64,000 bases of DNA from Lichenicola sp964236105 (GCA_964236105.1 CAXSBC010000003.1:310001-374000), one strand, 5' to 3'. Numbered from the stretch's first letter, positions 41,119-53,176 are shown. Notes: a model not told the origin generated them from the letters alone. Numbers and translations: made by a program.

Positions 41119-41415
41119 AACGTTCTCGAACCTGTCAGTTTGACGCAGGCAGGCAAGCGCTGCCGGGAAAGCGGCGCATGCGACGGACAGGTCGACGGAA
41201 ATCCTGGCGGCCCGATCGCACATCCAGCCTGGCGGGCAACCGACGACGTCACGACTGTCGGGACGTCGCTCGTCCGCTTGCAGAGCCGTGCTGCGTATCC
41301 TGATATCGTCCAGAAAAGTCAAGCTTCAAGCGGTCGATGGCCTTGTCCGGTGTGCGGCGGAACCGATCGTTCCGGCTCCCGTTCACCGCGCTGCTCGTTG
41401 ATTGAGGTGACGCAC

Positions 41416-43224
41416 TTGGCCTACCTGCCCCTGGCGATCGAGGATTACGGCCTGATCGGCGACTGTGGAAGCTGCGCGCTCGTTGGTCGCAACGGCTCGA
41501 TCGACTGGCTGTGCTGGCCGCGGTTCGACAGCGCCGCCTGCATCGCGGCCCTGGTGGGCACGGACGAGAACGGGCGCTGGCTGCTGGCGCCGGCGGCCGA
41601 CTGGACCAGCACGCGGTCCTACCGGGGCAGCGGCATGGTGCTGGAGACCGTGTTCACCACCGACACCGGCACGGTGGCGCTGATCGACTTCATGCCGATG
41701 GATGCCGACGGGCCCAGCATCGTGCGGATCGTGGAGGGACGCAGCGGCAGCGTGGCGATGACCCACGAGCTGATGCTGCGCTTCGATTACGGCACGTCCG
41801 TGCCCTGGGTCACGCGGCTGCCGGGCGAGGAAGGCATCACCGCCATCGCCGGGCCGGCGCTGGTGGTGCTGCGCACCGACGTCCCGCTCGAGGGCGAGGA
41901 CATGAAGACGGTGTCGCGCTTCACCGTCACCGAAGGCCAGCGCCTCCGCTTCGTCATGAGCTACGGCGCGTCGCATCTGCCGCCGCCGGCCGGCTTCGAC
42001 GTCGAGCAGGCCTACAACCACACCTTCTCCTACTGGGAGGACTGGGCGTCGCGCTGCGCCTATGGCGACAAGCACCTGGCCGCGGTGAAGCGCTCGCTGG
42101 TGACCCTGAAGGCGCTGACCTACGCCGAGACCGGCGGCATCGTCGCCGCCCCCACCACCTCGCTGCCCGAGCAGATCGGCGGCCCGCGCAACTGGGACTA
42201 CCGGTTCTGCTGGCTCCGCGACGCCACCCTGACCCTCGTGGCGATGATGGCCGGCGGCTACTACGACGAGGCCAGGCGCTGGCGCGACTGGCTGCATCGC
42301 AGCGTCGCCGGCAGCCCGGAGCAGCTGCAGATCATGTACGGCATCGCGGGCGAGCGGCAGCTGATGGAATGGGAGGTGCCGTGGCTGATCGGCTACGAGA
42401 ACTCGGCCCCGGTTCGTGTCGGCAACGCGGCCGCCGGGCAGCTTCAGCTCGATGTCTATGGCGAGGTGATCGGCGCGCTGCATCTCTCGCGGCGCGAGAA
42501 CCTGCGCGACGCCGGCTCCGGCTGGTCGCTGCAGGTGGGGCTGCTCGAGCACCTGGAGCGGATCTGGAAGGAGCCTGACGAGGGCATGTGGGAGGTGCGC
42601 GGCGGCCGTCGCCAGTTCACCGTGTCCAAGGTGTTCTGCTGGATGGCGTTCGACCGCACGATCAAGGACGTCGAGACCTACAAGCTGCCGGGTCCGGTCG
42701 ATCGCTGGCGCCAGGTGCGCGACGAGATCCATGCGACCATCTGCCGCGACGGCTTCAGCGCCTCCAAGAACAGCTTCACCCAGGCCTTCGGTGCGCCGGC
42801 GCTCGATGCCGGGCTGCTGCTGCTGCCGGTGATCGGCTTCCTGCCGCCCGACGATCCGCGCATCGTCGGCACGGTGGCGGCGGTCGAGAAGGAGCTGCTG
42901 GTGGACGGGTTCGTGCTGCGCTACCGGACCGACGAGACCGCCGACGGATTGTCCGGCAACGAGGGCGCGTTCCTGGCCTGCTCCTTCTGGCTGGTCGACA
43001 GCTATGTGCTGCTCGGGCGCTACGACGAGGCGGAGGCGCTGTTCGAGCGGCTGGTGGGGCTGTCCAACGATCTCGGCCTGCTGGCGGAGGAGTACGACCC
43101 GCGGCTGAAGCGCCAGGTCGGCAACTTCCCGCAGGCCTTCTCCCACGTCGCCCTGGTCAGTGCTGCGGTGCATCTGCGCGACCGCATGGTGCCGGTCCGG
43201 GGCGAGGTGGACGAGGCGGCGTAG
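41416..43224 (+). CDS. glycoside hydrolase family 15 protein
   Basis: 602 residues, usual for GH15. It begins LAYLPLAIEDYGLIGDCGSCALVGR, typical of bacterial GH15, and holds GPRNWDYRFCWLRDAT, the proposed general acid Glu393 (MWEVRGG) and general base Glu516 (GNEGAFLACSFW). The family includes glucoamylases, trehalases and dextran dextrinases, so the substrate is open. The start is a TTG at 41416 with the strong site GAGGTGA upstream; the other in-frame starts lack such a site. No signal peptide is seen, so it is cytoplasmic, perhaps acting on trehalose or glucan reserves. Confidence 0.9.
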   Translation: MAYLPLAIEDYGLIGDCGSCALVGRNGSIDWLCWPRFDSAACIAALVGTDENGRWLLAPAADWTSTRSYRGSGMVLETVFTTDTGTVALIDFMPMDADGPSIVRIVEGRSGSVAMTHELMLRFDYGTSVPWVTRLPGEEGITAIAGPALVVLRTDVPLEGEDMKTVSRFTVTEGQRLRFVMSYGASHLPPPAGFDVEQAYNHTFSYWEDWASRCAYGDKHLAAVKRSLVTLKALTYAETGGIVAAPTTSLPEQIGGPRNWDYRFCWLRDATLTLVAMMAGGYYDEARRWRDWLHRSVAGSPEQLQIMYGIAGERQLMEWEVPWLIGYENSAPVRVGNAAAGQLQLDVYGEVIGALHLSRRENLRDAGSGWSLQVGLLEHLERIWKEPDEGMWEVRGGRRQFTVSKVFCWMAFDRTIKDVETYKLPGPVDRWRQVRDEIHATICRDGFSASKNSFTQAFGAPALDAGLLLLPVIGFLPPDDPRIVGTVAAVEKELLVDGFVLRYRTDETADGLSGNEGAFLACSFWLVDSYVLLGRYDEAEALFERLVGLSNDLGLLAEEYDPRLKRQVGNFPQAFSHVALVSAAVHLRDRMVPVRGEVDEAA

Positions 43225-43250
43225 GGCGCACCGGGCGTCGGCGCGCCCGC

Positions 43251-43745
43251 CTACTGGAAGCTGTGATCGAGCGAGGCGATCACCACCACGACCACGCCGA
43301 GCACCAGGTTGAGGCTGACCAGGGAGCGGATCTTGTCGAAGGTCGCCGGCTGCGGCCGGATCGCCCGGCGGACCTTGCGGAACGGCCCGAAGAAGGCATA
43401 AGCGAACACCAGCGCGATCACGATGCCGATCGCCTGCATCGCCTGGATGTGCCAGTCCGGGTTGCCGAAGCCGCCGAGCGGGAAGGCCAGCATCAGCCAG
43501 CCGGTGATCAGCACCAGCGGCATGGCGTGCCAGACCACCAGGAAGAACCGCTTGAGGGTCTGCAGCTGCACCGAGTTGCGCTGCGTGGTGTCCAGCAGCC
43601 CAAGGCTCGGACGCAGCACCAGCAGCGCATAGGCGGTGCCGCCGAGCCAGGTGGCCATGGCGACCAGGTGGACGGCCAGCACCAGGCTCCAGAGGACGTG
43701 TCCGCCGGGCGCATCGGCGCCATTGCTGATCATCTGGCCGGTCAT
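43251..43745 (-). CDS. CopD-like four-helix membrane protein
   Basis: 164 residues with four predicted membrane helices: around residues 18-45, 70-90, 105-122 and 143-160. The layout, VHLVAMATWLGGTAYALLVLRP and WHAMPLVLITGWLML, resembles the CopD family, whose members carry His-rich helices in copper handling or haem binding. Conserved His residues in helices 1 and 2 (VHLV, VWHAM) could bind metal. The ATG at 43745 is clear. It is convergent with the GH15 gene and divergent from nnrDE; no copA or copC is nearby, so copper function is only a guess. Confidence 0.75.
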   Translation of the reverse strand: MTGQMISNGADAPGGHVLWSLVLAVHLVAMATWLGGTAYALLVLRPSLGLLDTTQRNSVQLQTLKRFFLVVWHAMPLVLITGWLMLAFPLGGFGNPDWHIQAMQAIGIVIALVFAYAFFGPFRKVRRAIRPQPATFDKIRSLVSLNLVLGVVVVVIASLDHSFQ

Positions 43746-43873
43746 GGCAGGGCTCCCCTCGTTGAACGCACGCTGATCGCGGTTTCGGCCGCATCGCGCA
43801 AGAGACGCGCCTGCAACCGGCGAGCCGGATGCGGGCGTTGCGACAGGACGGCACAGCGATCAAGGAGCGGCAG

Positions 43874-45331
43874 ATGGTCGAGATCCCGGCGCAGTCGAGG
43901 CTGCTCACGCCGGAGCAGATGGGACGGATCGACCGGGCCGCCGCCGCGACGCCGGGCGGGCTGTATCGGCTGATGGAGAATGCCGGCCGGGCGGTGGCGC
44001 GGGCGGCGCTGCGGTCGATGCGGCCGACCGCCACGCTGGTGCTGTGCGGGCCGGGCAACAATGGCGGCGACGGCTATGTCGCGGCACGGCTGCTGGCCCA
44101 GCAGGGCTGGCTGGTCCGGGTGGCGGCACTCGTACCGCCGCGTGCCGGCAGCGACGCCGCGCGGGCAGCCGCGTCCTGGCGCGGCGGGGTGCGGGCCTTC
44201 GATCCAACGGAGGCCGCGCGGGCGGGGCTGGTGATCGACGCGGTGTTCGGCGCCGGGCTCGCGCGCGATCTCGACGGGTTGGCGGCGGCGACGCTGGCGG
44301 CCGCGCGGCGGGTGCTGGCGATCGACATGCCGAGCGGAATCGACGGCGAGACCGGGGCTGTGCGCGGCTTCGCGCCCCGGGCGGAGCTGACGGTGACGTT
44401 CCATCGTCGCAAGCCGGGCCATCTGCTGCTGCCCGGCCGCGACCGGCTGGGGCGGCTGGAGGTCGCCGATATCGGCATCCGGGAGGAGACGCTGGAGGCC
44501 GGCCTGGTGCAGGCGTGGCGCAACGCCCCCGGCCTGTGGCGGCTGCCGGAACCCGGCGCCGAGAGCCATAAATACAGCCGCGGCGTGGTGAGCGTGTGCG
44601 GCGGCGGCGCGATGACGGGTGCGGCGCGGCTGTCGGCGGCGGGCGCGCGCGGCGCCGGCGCCGGGCTGGTGCGGATCGCGGCCGCGGGCTCGGCGGACAT
44701 CTATCGCATGGGAGCGCCCGGCCTGATCATCGACGCGGAGCCGCTGGCGGCGTTGCTGAAGGACCAGCGCCGCCGGGTGTGGGTATGCGGGCCTGGCCTC
44801 GCGCATGACGAGGTGCAGGCAGCGCTGCCGGCGCTGCTGCAGGCGGGGCGGCAGGTGGTGGCCGATGCCGGCGCGCTGACCGGGGCGGCCGGTCGCCCGG
44901 AGCGGCTGCGCGGCGTCTGCGTCGCCACCCCGCATGCGGGCGAGTTCGAGCGCGTGTTCGGCGATCCCGGCACCGATCGGATCGGTGCCGCGCGACGGGC
45001 CGCCGCCCTGTTCGGCGGCGTGCTGGTGCTGAAGGGCTCGGACACCATCGTGGCGTCGCCGGACGGACGCGTCTCGATCAACGACAACGCGACGCCGTGG
45101 CTCGGGACCGCGGGGTCGGGAGACGTGCTGTCCGGCGTCGTCGGCGCCTGTCTCGCCGGCGGGCTGGAGCCGTTCGAGGCGGCGTCGGCGGCGGTGTGGC
45201 TGCATGGCGAGGCCGGACGGCTGGCCGGCGAGGGGCTGATCGTCGAGGACCTGCCGCCGCATCTGCCGGAGGCGGCGGCCCTGGCGCGGAGGACCTGTGT
45301 CGGACTTGCCGATGTCGGGCGGCTGAGCTAA
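43874..45331 (+). CDS. nnrDE: bifunctional NAD(P)HX epimerase/dehydratase
   Basis: 485 residues in two domains. The N-terminal YjeF_N epimerase has LCGPGNNGGDGYVAAR and DMPSGIDGETG; the C-terminal ribokinase-like dehydratase ends with TPHAGEFERVFG and LGTAGSGDVLSGVVGACLAGG. The enzyme repairs hydrated NADH and NADPH by epimerising and dehydrating them with ATP or ADP. AAGGAG sits six bases before the ATG at 43874. tRNA-Leu follows 58 bases after the stop, as is common upstream of tig in alphaproteobacteria. Confidence 0.94.
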   Translation: MVEIPAQSRLLTPEQMGRIDRAAAATPGGLYRLMENAGRAVARAALRSMRPTATLVLCGPGNNGGDGYVAARLLAQQGWLVRVAALVPPRAGSDAARAAASWRGGVRAFDPTEAARAGLVIDAVFGAGLARDLDGLAAATLAAARRVLAIDMPSGIDGETGAVRGFAPRAELTVTFHRRKPGHLLLPGRDRLGRLEVADIGIREETLEAGLVQAWRNAPGLWRLPEPGAESHKYSRGVVSVCGGGAMTGAARLSAAGARGAGAGLVRIAAAGSADIYRMGAPGLIIDAEPLAALLKDQRRRVWVCGPGLAHDEVQAALPALLQAGRQVVADAGALTGAAGRPERLRGVCVATPHAGEFERVFGDPGTDRIGAARRAAALFGGVLVLKGSDTIVASPDGRVSINDNATPWLGTAGSGDVLSGVVGACLAGGLEPFEAASAAVWLHGEAGRLAGEGLIVEDLPPHLPEAAALARRTCVGLADVGRLS

Positions 45332-45389
45332 TGGCCCGCAATCGCGGAAGCGGACCTGGAGGCCGGGCCGGAACGGTCGACCTCGGGTG

Positions 45390-45474
45390 GCGGGCGTGGT
45401 GAAACTGGTAGACACGCCAGATTTAGGTTCTGGTGGCGCAAGTCGTGGGGGTTCAAGTCCCTCCGCCCGCACCA
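45390..45474 (+). tRNA. tRNA-Leu (UAG)
   Basis: An 85-base cloverleaf with a long variable arm. The acceptor GCGGGCG pairs with CGCCCGC, the anticodon loop is TTTAGGT giving UAG (Leu, CUN codons), the T-arm holds GTTCAAGTC, and ACCA is encoded at 45471-45474. The placement just before tig is usual in this group. Confidence 0.96.
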
Positions 45475-45592
45475 GCGACGCCGCGCAGGCCGCTCTCCAG
45501 GCCCGGCGTCCGGCTTTGCCCATCATCTCCGCCGCGTGCCCGATCCGGCACGCCGGCGGCATCGTTCTGTTCACGAGAGGATTGCCTGGCTC

Positions 45593-46930
45593 ATGCAGGT
45601 CACTGAAACCCTGAACCAGGGTCTGAAGCGCGGCTTCACCGTGGTGGTGCCGGCGAGCGAGCTGGAAACCAAGCGGACGGCACGGCTGACCGAGCTGGGA
45701 CGCACGATGAACCTGAAGGGCTTCCGGCCCGGCAAGGTGCCGATGTCGCTGGTCCGGCAGCGCTACGGCACCGCGGTCACGGGCGAGATCCTGGAGCAGA
45801 CGGTCAACGACGCGACCCGCGACCTGCTCAGCGAGCGCGGCCTGCGCCAGGCGGCGCAGCCCAAGGTCGAGCTGGTCAGCGGCGCCGAGCCAAACGGCGC
45901 CGGCGACCTCGAATTCACCCTGGAGCTCGAGCTGCTGCCCGAGATCGCGCAGCCCGACCTGAGCCAGCTCTCGCTGACCCGCCTGAAGGCGGAGCCCGAT
46001 CCGGAGACCGTGGACAAGGCGCTGGCCGACATCGCCCGGCGCCAGCGCAGCTTCGAGACCATCGAGGAGGCGCGCGGCGTGGCGCGCGGCGAGGTGCTGA
46101 CGGTCGATTTCCTGGGCCGAGTCGACGGGGTGGCGTTCGAGGGCGGCACGGCCGGCGACGTCGATGTCGAGATCGGCGGCGAGGGCTTCATCCCCGGCTT
46201 CTCCGAGCAGATCGAGGGGCTGGCGCCCGGCGAGACGCGCACCATCGAGGTCACGTTCCCCGCCGACTACCAGGCGACCGAGCTCGCGGGCAAGGCGGCG
46301 AGCTTCGAGATCACGGCCAAGGCGCTGAAGCGGCCGATCGACTCCGCCATCGACGACGAGCTGGCCAAGAAGATCGGCTTCGAGGGTCTCGAGCAGGTTC
46401 GCGAGGCAGTGTCGGGTCAGGTCCGCCAGGAGTACGACCAGCTGTCGCGCATGCGCATCAAGCGCGAGCTGCTGGACCAGCTTGCCCTGCAGACCCACTT
46501 CGACGCGCCGGAAGGCATGGTCGAGGGCGAGTTCGCCTCGATCTGGTCGCGCGTCGACCAGGACAGGCAGGCCGGCAAGCTGGACGACGAGGACAAGGAC
46601 AAGGACGAGGACACGTTGAAGTCCGACTACCGCAAGATCGCCGAGCGCCGGGTGAAGCTGGGGCTGCTGCTTGCCGAGATCGGCCGTGCCAACGGCGTCA
46701 CCGTCACCTCCGAGGAGATGGTGCGCGCGATGCGGGCCGAGGCCAGCCGCTATCCGGGCCAGGAGCAGCAGGTGATCGAGTTCTTCCGCGCCAACCCGCA
46801 GGCGGCGGAGACGCTGCGCGGGCCGATCTTCGAGAACAAGGTCGTCGACTACGTGCTCGAGCTGGCCAAGGTCGAGGACAGGACCGTGACCCCGGACGAG
46901 CTGGCGGACGTTCCGGCAGCCGACCTCTAG
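45593..46930 (+). CDS. tig: trigger factor
   Basis: 445 residues. It has an N-terminal ribosome-binding domain (MQVTETLNQGLKRGFTVVV, with GFRPGKVP as the tip that contacts ribosomal protein L23), a central FKBP-type PPIase domain (LTVDFLGRVDGVAFEGGTA around residues 160-240) and a helical C-terminal chaperone domain with an acidic stretch (DDEDKDKDEDT). Trigger factor binds nascent chains at the exit tunnel. The ATG at 45593 is supported by the conserved N-terminus. It leads the tig-clpP-clpX-lon-hup array. Confidence 0.95.
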   Translation: MQVTETLNQGLKRGFTVVVPASELETKRTARLTELGRTMNLKGFRPGKVPMSLVRQRYGTAVTGEILEQTVNDATRDLLSERGLRQAAQPKVELVSGAEPNGAGDLEFTLELELLPEIAQPDLSQLSLTRLKAEPDPETVDKALADIARRQRSFETIEEARGVARGEVLTVDFLGRVDGVAFEGGTAGDVDVEIGGEGFIPGFSEQIEGLAPGETRTIEVTFPADYQATELAGKAASFEITAKALKRPIDSAIDDELAKKIGFEGLEQVREAVSGQVRQEYDQLSRMRIKRELLDQLALQTHFDAPEGMVEGEFASIWSRVDQDRQAGKLDDEDKDKDEDTLKSDYRKIAERRVKLGLLLAEIGRANGVTVTSEEMVRAMRAEASRYPGQEQQVIEFFRANPQAAETLRGPIFENKVVDYVLELAKVEDRTVTPDELADVPAADL

Positions 46931-47081
46931 GCCATGGGCTTTCAACCGGCCGGATAATCTCTATCTTGTCCTGAGCACAGCATGCGGCCGGGGCGGGCGG
47001 GAGTCCCGGCGGCAGGAAACGAGGCCGGTTGCGAGGCAGGAATGCTCCACAGCCGGCTTCCTCAGGTCAGGAACGAGTCAG

Positions 47082-47729
47082 ATGTGGGACCGCGATCCGG
47101 TCGAGATCTACAACAATGCCCTCGTGCCGATGGTGGTCGAGCAGACGTCGCGCGGCGAGCGGGCGTTCGACATCTTCTCCCGGCTGCTGCAGGACCGGAT
47201 CATCTTCCTGACCGGACCGGTCTATGACCAGGTGAGCGCGCTGATCTGCGCGCAGCTGCTGCATCTGGAGAGCGTCAACCCGTCGAAGGACATCTCCTTC
47301 TACATCAACAGCCCGGGCGGCGTGGTTTCGGCCGGCCTCGCGATCTACGACACCATGCAGTATATCCGCAGCCCGATTAACACGGTCTGCATCGGCCAGG
47401 CCGCGTCCATGGGCTCGCTGCTGCTGGCAGCCGGCGCCAAGGGCAAGCGGCTGGCGCTGCCGAATGCCCGCGTGATGGTGCATCAGCCCTCCGGCGGCGC
47501 CCAGGGCCAGGCCAGCGACATCGAGATCCAGGCCAAGGAGATCCTGTATCTCCGCTCGCGCCTGAACGGGATCTACGAGCAGCATACCGGCCAGACGCTG
47601 GAGGAGATCGAGCGCAAGCTCGAGCGCGACAGCTACATGTCGGCGACCGAGGCGATGCAGTTCGGCATCGTGGATCAGGTGCTGGAGAATCGTCCGGTTC
47701 CGGCTGCCGAGGACGCCGCGCGCAGCTGA
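47082..47729 (+). CDS. clpP: ATP-dependent Clp protease proteolytic subunit
   Basis: 215 residues. The triad is Ser109 (GQAASMGS), His134 (VMVHQPSGG) and Asp183, with the same spacing (25 and 49) as E. coli ClpP. The gene lies 151 bases after tig and is followed by clpX after 173 bases. ClpP forms a double heptameric barrel and degrades proteins fed by ClpX or ClpA. A short N-terminal propeptide is expected. Confidence 0.97.
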   Translation: MWDRDPVEIYNNALVPMVVEQTSRGERAFDIFSRLLQDRIIFLTGPVYDQVSALICAQLLHLESVNPSKDISFYINSPGGVVSAGLAIYDTMQYIRSPINTVCIGQAASMGSLLLAAGAKGKRLALPNARVMVHQPSGGAQGQASDIEIQAKEILYLRSRLNGIYEQHTGQTLEEIERKLERDSYMSATEAMQFGIVDQVLENRPVPAAEDAARS

Positions 47730-47817
47730 GCCGGCCGGGGGGACTCGGCGGGCGGATCCTGGCCGGCGCGCGGCCCGGGCGGGTCTGGCGCCTGGCGCGC
47801 CGAGGCCGCCTGCGCAC

Positions 47818-47847
47818 TTGATGAAGTTTCTGGGGTAGGTCTAATCT
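47818..47847 (+). promoter_or_regulatory. putative sigma-70 promoter for clpX
   Basis: TTGATG (47818-47823) and TAATCT (47842-47847) are separated by 18 bases, 56 bases before the clpX start. It sits in a locally AT-richer patch between clpP and clpX, so clpX may have its own promoter beside read-through from clpP. A heat-shock element was looked for and not convincingly found. Confidence 0.45.
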
Positions 47848-47902
47848 CCCCAACTTGACCCATGGCGGCGCGGGACGCTCGGCCCCTGGGGTGGGAGTGG
47901 CC

Positions 47903-49159
47903 ATGAGCAAGTCAAGCGACTCGAAGAACACGTTGTACTGTTCGTTCTGCGGCAAGTCGCAGCACGAGGTGCGCAAGCTCATCGCCGGTCCGACGGTGTT
48001 CATCTGCGACGAATGCGTCGAGCTGTGCATGGACATCATCCGCGAGGAGCACAAGACGCACCTGGTGAAGAGCCGGGACGGGGTGCCGACGCCCAAAGAG
48101 ATCTGCAAGGTCCTGGACGACTACGTGATCGGCCAGTTCCACGCCAAGAAGGTGCTCTCGGTCGCCGTCCATAATCACTACAAGCGTCTCGCCCATGGCG
48201 CCAAGAACAACGATGTCGAGATTGCGAAGTCGAACATCCTGCTGCTCGGCCCGACCGGCTCGGGCAAGACGCTGCTGGCGCAGACGCTGGCGCGCATCCT
48301 CGACGTGCCGTTCACCATGGCCGACGCCACCACCCTGACCGAGGCGGGCTATGTCGGCGAGGATGTCGAGAACATCATCCTCAAGCTGCTGCAGTCTGCC
48401 GACTACAATGTCGAGCGGGCGCAGCGCGGCATCGTCTATATCGACGAGATCGACAAGATCAGCCGCAAGTCGGACAACCCCTCGATCACCCGCGACGTCA
48501 GCGGCGAGGGCGTGCAGCAGGCGCTGCTGAAGATCATGGAAGGCACGGTGGCCTCGGTGCCGCCGCAGGGCGGGCGCAAGCATCCGCAGCAGGAGTTCCT
48601 GCAGGTTGACACCACCAACATGCTGTTCATCTGCGGCGGCGCCTTCGCCGGGCTGGAGAAGATCATCGGGGCGCGCGGCAAGGGTGCCGGCGTCGGCTTC
48701 GGTGCCCACGTGCAGGCGCCGGACGAGCGGCGTACCGGCCAGGTGCTGCGCGAGGTGGAGCCGGAGGATTTGTTGAAGTTCGGGCTGATCCCCGAGTTCA
48801 TCGGGCGTCTGCCGGTGGTGGCGACGCTCGAGGATCTGGACGAGACCGCGCTGATCGAGATCCTTACCAAGCCGAAGAACGCGCTGGTCAAGCAGTATGC
48901 CCGGCTGTTCCAGATGGAGGGGGTGAAGCTTTCGTTCACCGAGGACGCGCTCAAGCACATCGCGCTCAGGGCGATCGCCCGCAAGACCGGAGCGCGCGGC
49001 CTGCGCTCGATCATGGAGAGCATCCTGCTCACCACCATGTTCGATCTGCCCGGGCTGGAGAACGTCGACGAGGTGGTGATCAACCGGGACGTGGCCGAGA
49101 ACAAGGCGAGCCCGGTATTCGTCTACGGACAGGAGCGGACGGCGGAGCAGTCCGCCTGA
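47903..49159 (+). CDS. clpX: Clp protease ATP-binding subunit
   Basis: 418 residues. An N-terminal zinc-binding domain with Cys13, Cys16, Cys35 and Cys38 (CSFC...CDEC) precedes the AAA+ module: Walker A GPTGSGKT (116-123), Walker B VYIDEIDK and the pore loop GYVGEDVE. The C-terminal sensor-2 region TGARGLRSIMESILL follows. ClpX unfolds ssrA-tagged and other substrates for ClpP. The ATG at 47903 is fixed by the conserved N-terminus; upstream in-frame codons are not conserved in type. Confidence 0.97.
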   Translation: MSKSSDSKNTLYCSFCGKSQHEVRKLIAGPTVFICDECVELCMDIIREEHKTHLVKSRDGVPTPKEICKVLDDYVIGQFHAKKVLSVAVHNHYKRLAHGAKNNDVEIAKSNILLLGPTGSGKTLLAQTLARILDVPFTMADATTLTEAGYVGEDVENIILKLLQSADYNVERAQRGIVYIDEIDKISRKSDNPSITRDVSGEGVQQALLKIMEGTVASVPPQGGRKHPQQEFLQVDTTNMLFICGGAFAGLEKIIGARGKGAGVGFGAHVQAPDERRTGQVLREVEPEDLLKFGLIPEFIGRLPVVATLEDLDETALIEILTKPKNALVKQYARLFQMEGVKLSFTEDALKHIALRAIARKTGARGLRSIMESILLTTMFDLPGLENVDEVVINRDVAENKASPVFVYGQERTAEQSA

Positions 49160-49309
49160 CGAGGCGGCGGATCGCGGACGCCCTTGCGTCCGCCGGCGTC
49201 CGCTCCGACATGCTTCATGACGATGGCATGACTTGATGTCCTGCCGTCCGGGCGACAGGGCGTGCCGTAGGCGGGCGCCGTGTCGCGGACTGTCCTTCAG
49301 GAGGTCAAG

Positions 49310-51850
<2,541 letters not shown>

Positions 51851-52031
51851 TCGGCACGACTCCGGGGGACGGACGCCGTGCCGTCTCCCCGGGCAGCCAG
51901 CCGGCTTCGTTGACGCCGCGGAACGGAGCGCCCTATCCTCGCCTTGGCGCGCGTCTGGCCTGACCCCGGGCCTGCACACCGTGTTGCCGGCGGCGCTGCA
52001 TGACGTTGCACCTGGTCAGGAAAGGCGATTT

Positions 52032-52316
52032 ATGGAGAAGGCCCTCAACAAGCAGGAGCTGATTTCCGTGGTGGCGGACGAGGCGGACCTGCCCAAGGCG
52101 AAGGCCGGGGAGGTGGTCGAGGCGGTGTTCGGGGCCATCGAGAAGGCGTTGAAGAACAAGCAGGAAGTGCGGCTTGTCGGCTTCGGCACCTTTGTCACGG
52201 CGGCACGGAAGGCGGCCAAGGGTCGCAATCCGCGCACCGGCGAGGAGATCGACATTCCTGCCTCGACATCGGTCCGTTTCAAGCCTGGCAAGACCCTGAA
52301 GGGCGCGGTCAGCTGA
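52032..52316 (+). CDS. hup: HU-family DNA-binding protein
   Basis: 94 residues, the normal HU size. It begins MEKALNKQELISVVADEADL and carries the DNA-binding arm GRNPRTGEEIDIPASTSVRFKPGKTLK. It bends and compacts DNA as a dimer. It comes after lon as in many proteobacteria, 181 bases away. A ribosome site AGGAAAGG is nearby. The lon-hup gap holds a G/C-rich hairpin (51862-51892) without a T run. Confidence 0.95.
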   Translation: MEKALNKQELISVVADEADLPKAKAGEVVEAVFGAIEKALKNKQEVRLVGFGTFVTAARKAAKGRNPRTGEEIDIPASTSVRFKPGKTLKGAVS

Positions 52317-52353
52317 CCGGCTGACGGTTGCGGGTCACGGCCAGTCCCGGCAC

Positions 52354-52425
52354 GGGCGGTTAGCTCAGCGGTAGAGCGTCTCGTTTACACCGAGAGGGTC
52401 GGCGGTTCGAAACCGTCACCGCCCA
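52354..52425 (+). tRNA. tRNA-Val (UAC)
   Basis: A 72-base cloverleaf. The acceptor GGGCGGT pairs with ACCGCCC, the anticodon arm is TCTCG-TTTACAC-CGAGA giving UAC, and the T-loop is GTTCGAAAC. The discriminator A at 52425 is followed by TAC, so CCA is not encoded and must be added by the CCA enzyme. Confidence 0.95.
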
Positions 52426-52475
52426 TACCCATCACCCGCCTCGCGTCCGGCTTGACCGCGCCGGCGCGGACCGGC

Positions 52476-52502
52476 TTGACGGCATCAGGCCGTGCCTTTA
52501 CA
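52476..52502 (+). promoter_or_regulatory. possible promoter of tRNA-Asp
   Basis: TTGACG (52476-52481) is followed after 15 bases by TTTACA (52497-52502), placed 18 bases before the tRNA. A second TTGAC lies about 25 bases upstream (around 52452). The -35 is strong and the -10 only fair, with short spacing. Confidence 0.35.
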
Positions 52503-52520
52503 CCGCCGCTCACGCCAGAT

Positions 52521-52597
<77 letters not shown>

Positions 52598-52803
52598 TCA
52601 CTGCCCAGGCAGTGTGATGCGGCGCCTGCGCGTCCGGGCTGCTGGCCTGATGTTCACGATATAGACGGTTCCGATGTTTTGCAGGGGATCATGCTGCACT
52701 GCACTTTGCGGTGCTGTCATGTTGCGCCTAGTCTGCCGCATCGCCCGACAGCGCGGTGGCGTCAGCCATGCCGGCTCGCGGGTCGATCGTGAGACCCAAG
52801 ACC

Positions 52804-53169
52804 ATGCAGAGCGTGCTGTCCGATTATTTCCCGATCCTGGTGTTCATCGTCATCGCGGCAGCGATTTCTGCAGCCATGCTGGGCGGGTCATTGCTGGCCG
52901 GGCATCAGAAGCCATATGCCGAGAAGGTCGCGGCGTACGAATGCGGCTTTGATGCCTTCGATGATGCGCGGCGCCGGTTCGACGTTCGGTTCTATCTGGT
53001 TGCCATCCTGTTCATCATCTTTGACCTCGAAGTTGCGTTCCTGTTCCCGTGGGCGGTCAGTCTCGCGCATATCGGGCTGTTCGGCTTCCTGTCGATGCTG
53101 GGTTTCCTCGGCGTGCTGGCGGTGGGCTTCGTCTACGAGTGGTGCAAAGGGGCCCTGGAGTGGGAATAG
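52804..53169 (+). CDS. nuoA: NADH-quinone oxidoreductase subunit A
   Basis: 121 residues, three membrane helices. The Nuo-type pattern YECGFDAFDDARRRFDVRFYLVAILFIIFDLEVAFLFPWA is the NuoA signature, including the loop Cys. It is part of the membrane arm near the quinone site. The ATG at 52804 gives the standard length. It opens the nuo operon; the 200-base region upstream has TTGCGG and TAGTCT 17 bases apart (about 52703-52731), a weak promoter candidate. Confidence 0.95.
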   Translation: MQSVLSDYFPILVFIVIAAAISAAMLGGSLLAGHQKPYAEKVAAYECGFDAFDDARRRFDVRFYLVAILFIIFDLEVAFLFPWAVSLAHIGLFGFLSMLGFLGVLAVGFVYEWCKGALEWE

Positions 53170-53176
53170 ACTGAAC

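Noticed and set aside
41122..41131. GTTCTCGAAC palindrome before the DEAD-box helicase as a LexA box
   Set aside because: The half sites are inverted and separated by two bases, unlike GTTC-N7-GTTC; no SOS gene follows.
43742..46945. A 1067-residue open frame antisense to nnrDE, tRNA-Leu and tig
   Set aside because: It runs through a tRNA gene and two real genes; an artefact of few stop codons in GC-rich DNA.
49160..49309. Heat-shock (sigma-32) promoter before lon
   Set aside because: A CTTGATG is visible but no matching -10 element at proper spacing could be found.
51862..51892. Hairpin CCGGGGGA...TCTCCCCGG after lon as a terminator
   Set aside because: The stem is good but no T run follows, so it may be only a GC-rich repeat or an RNA-stabilising stem.
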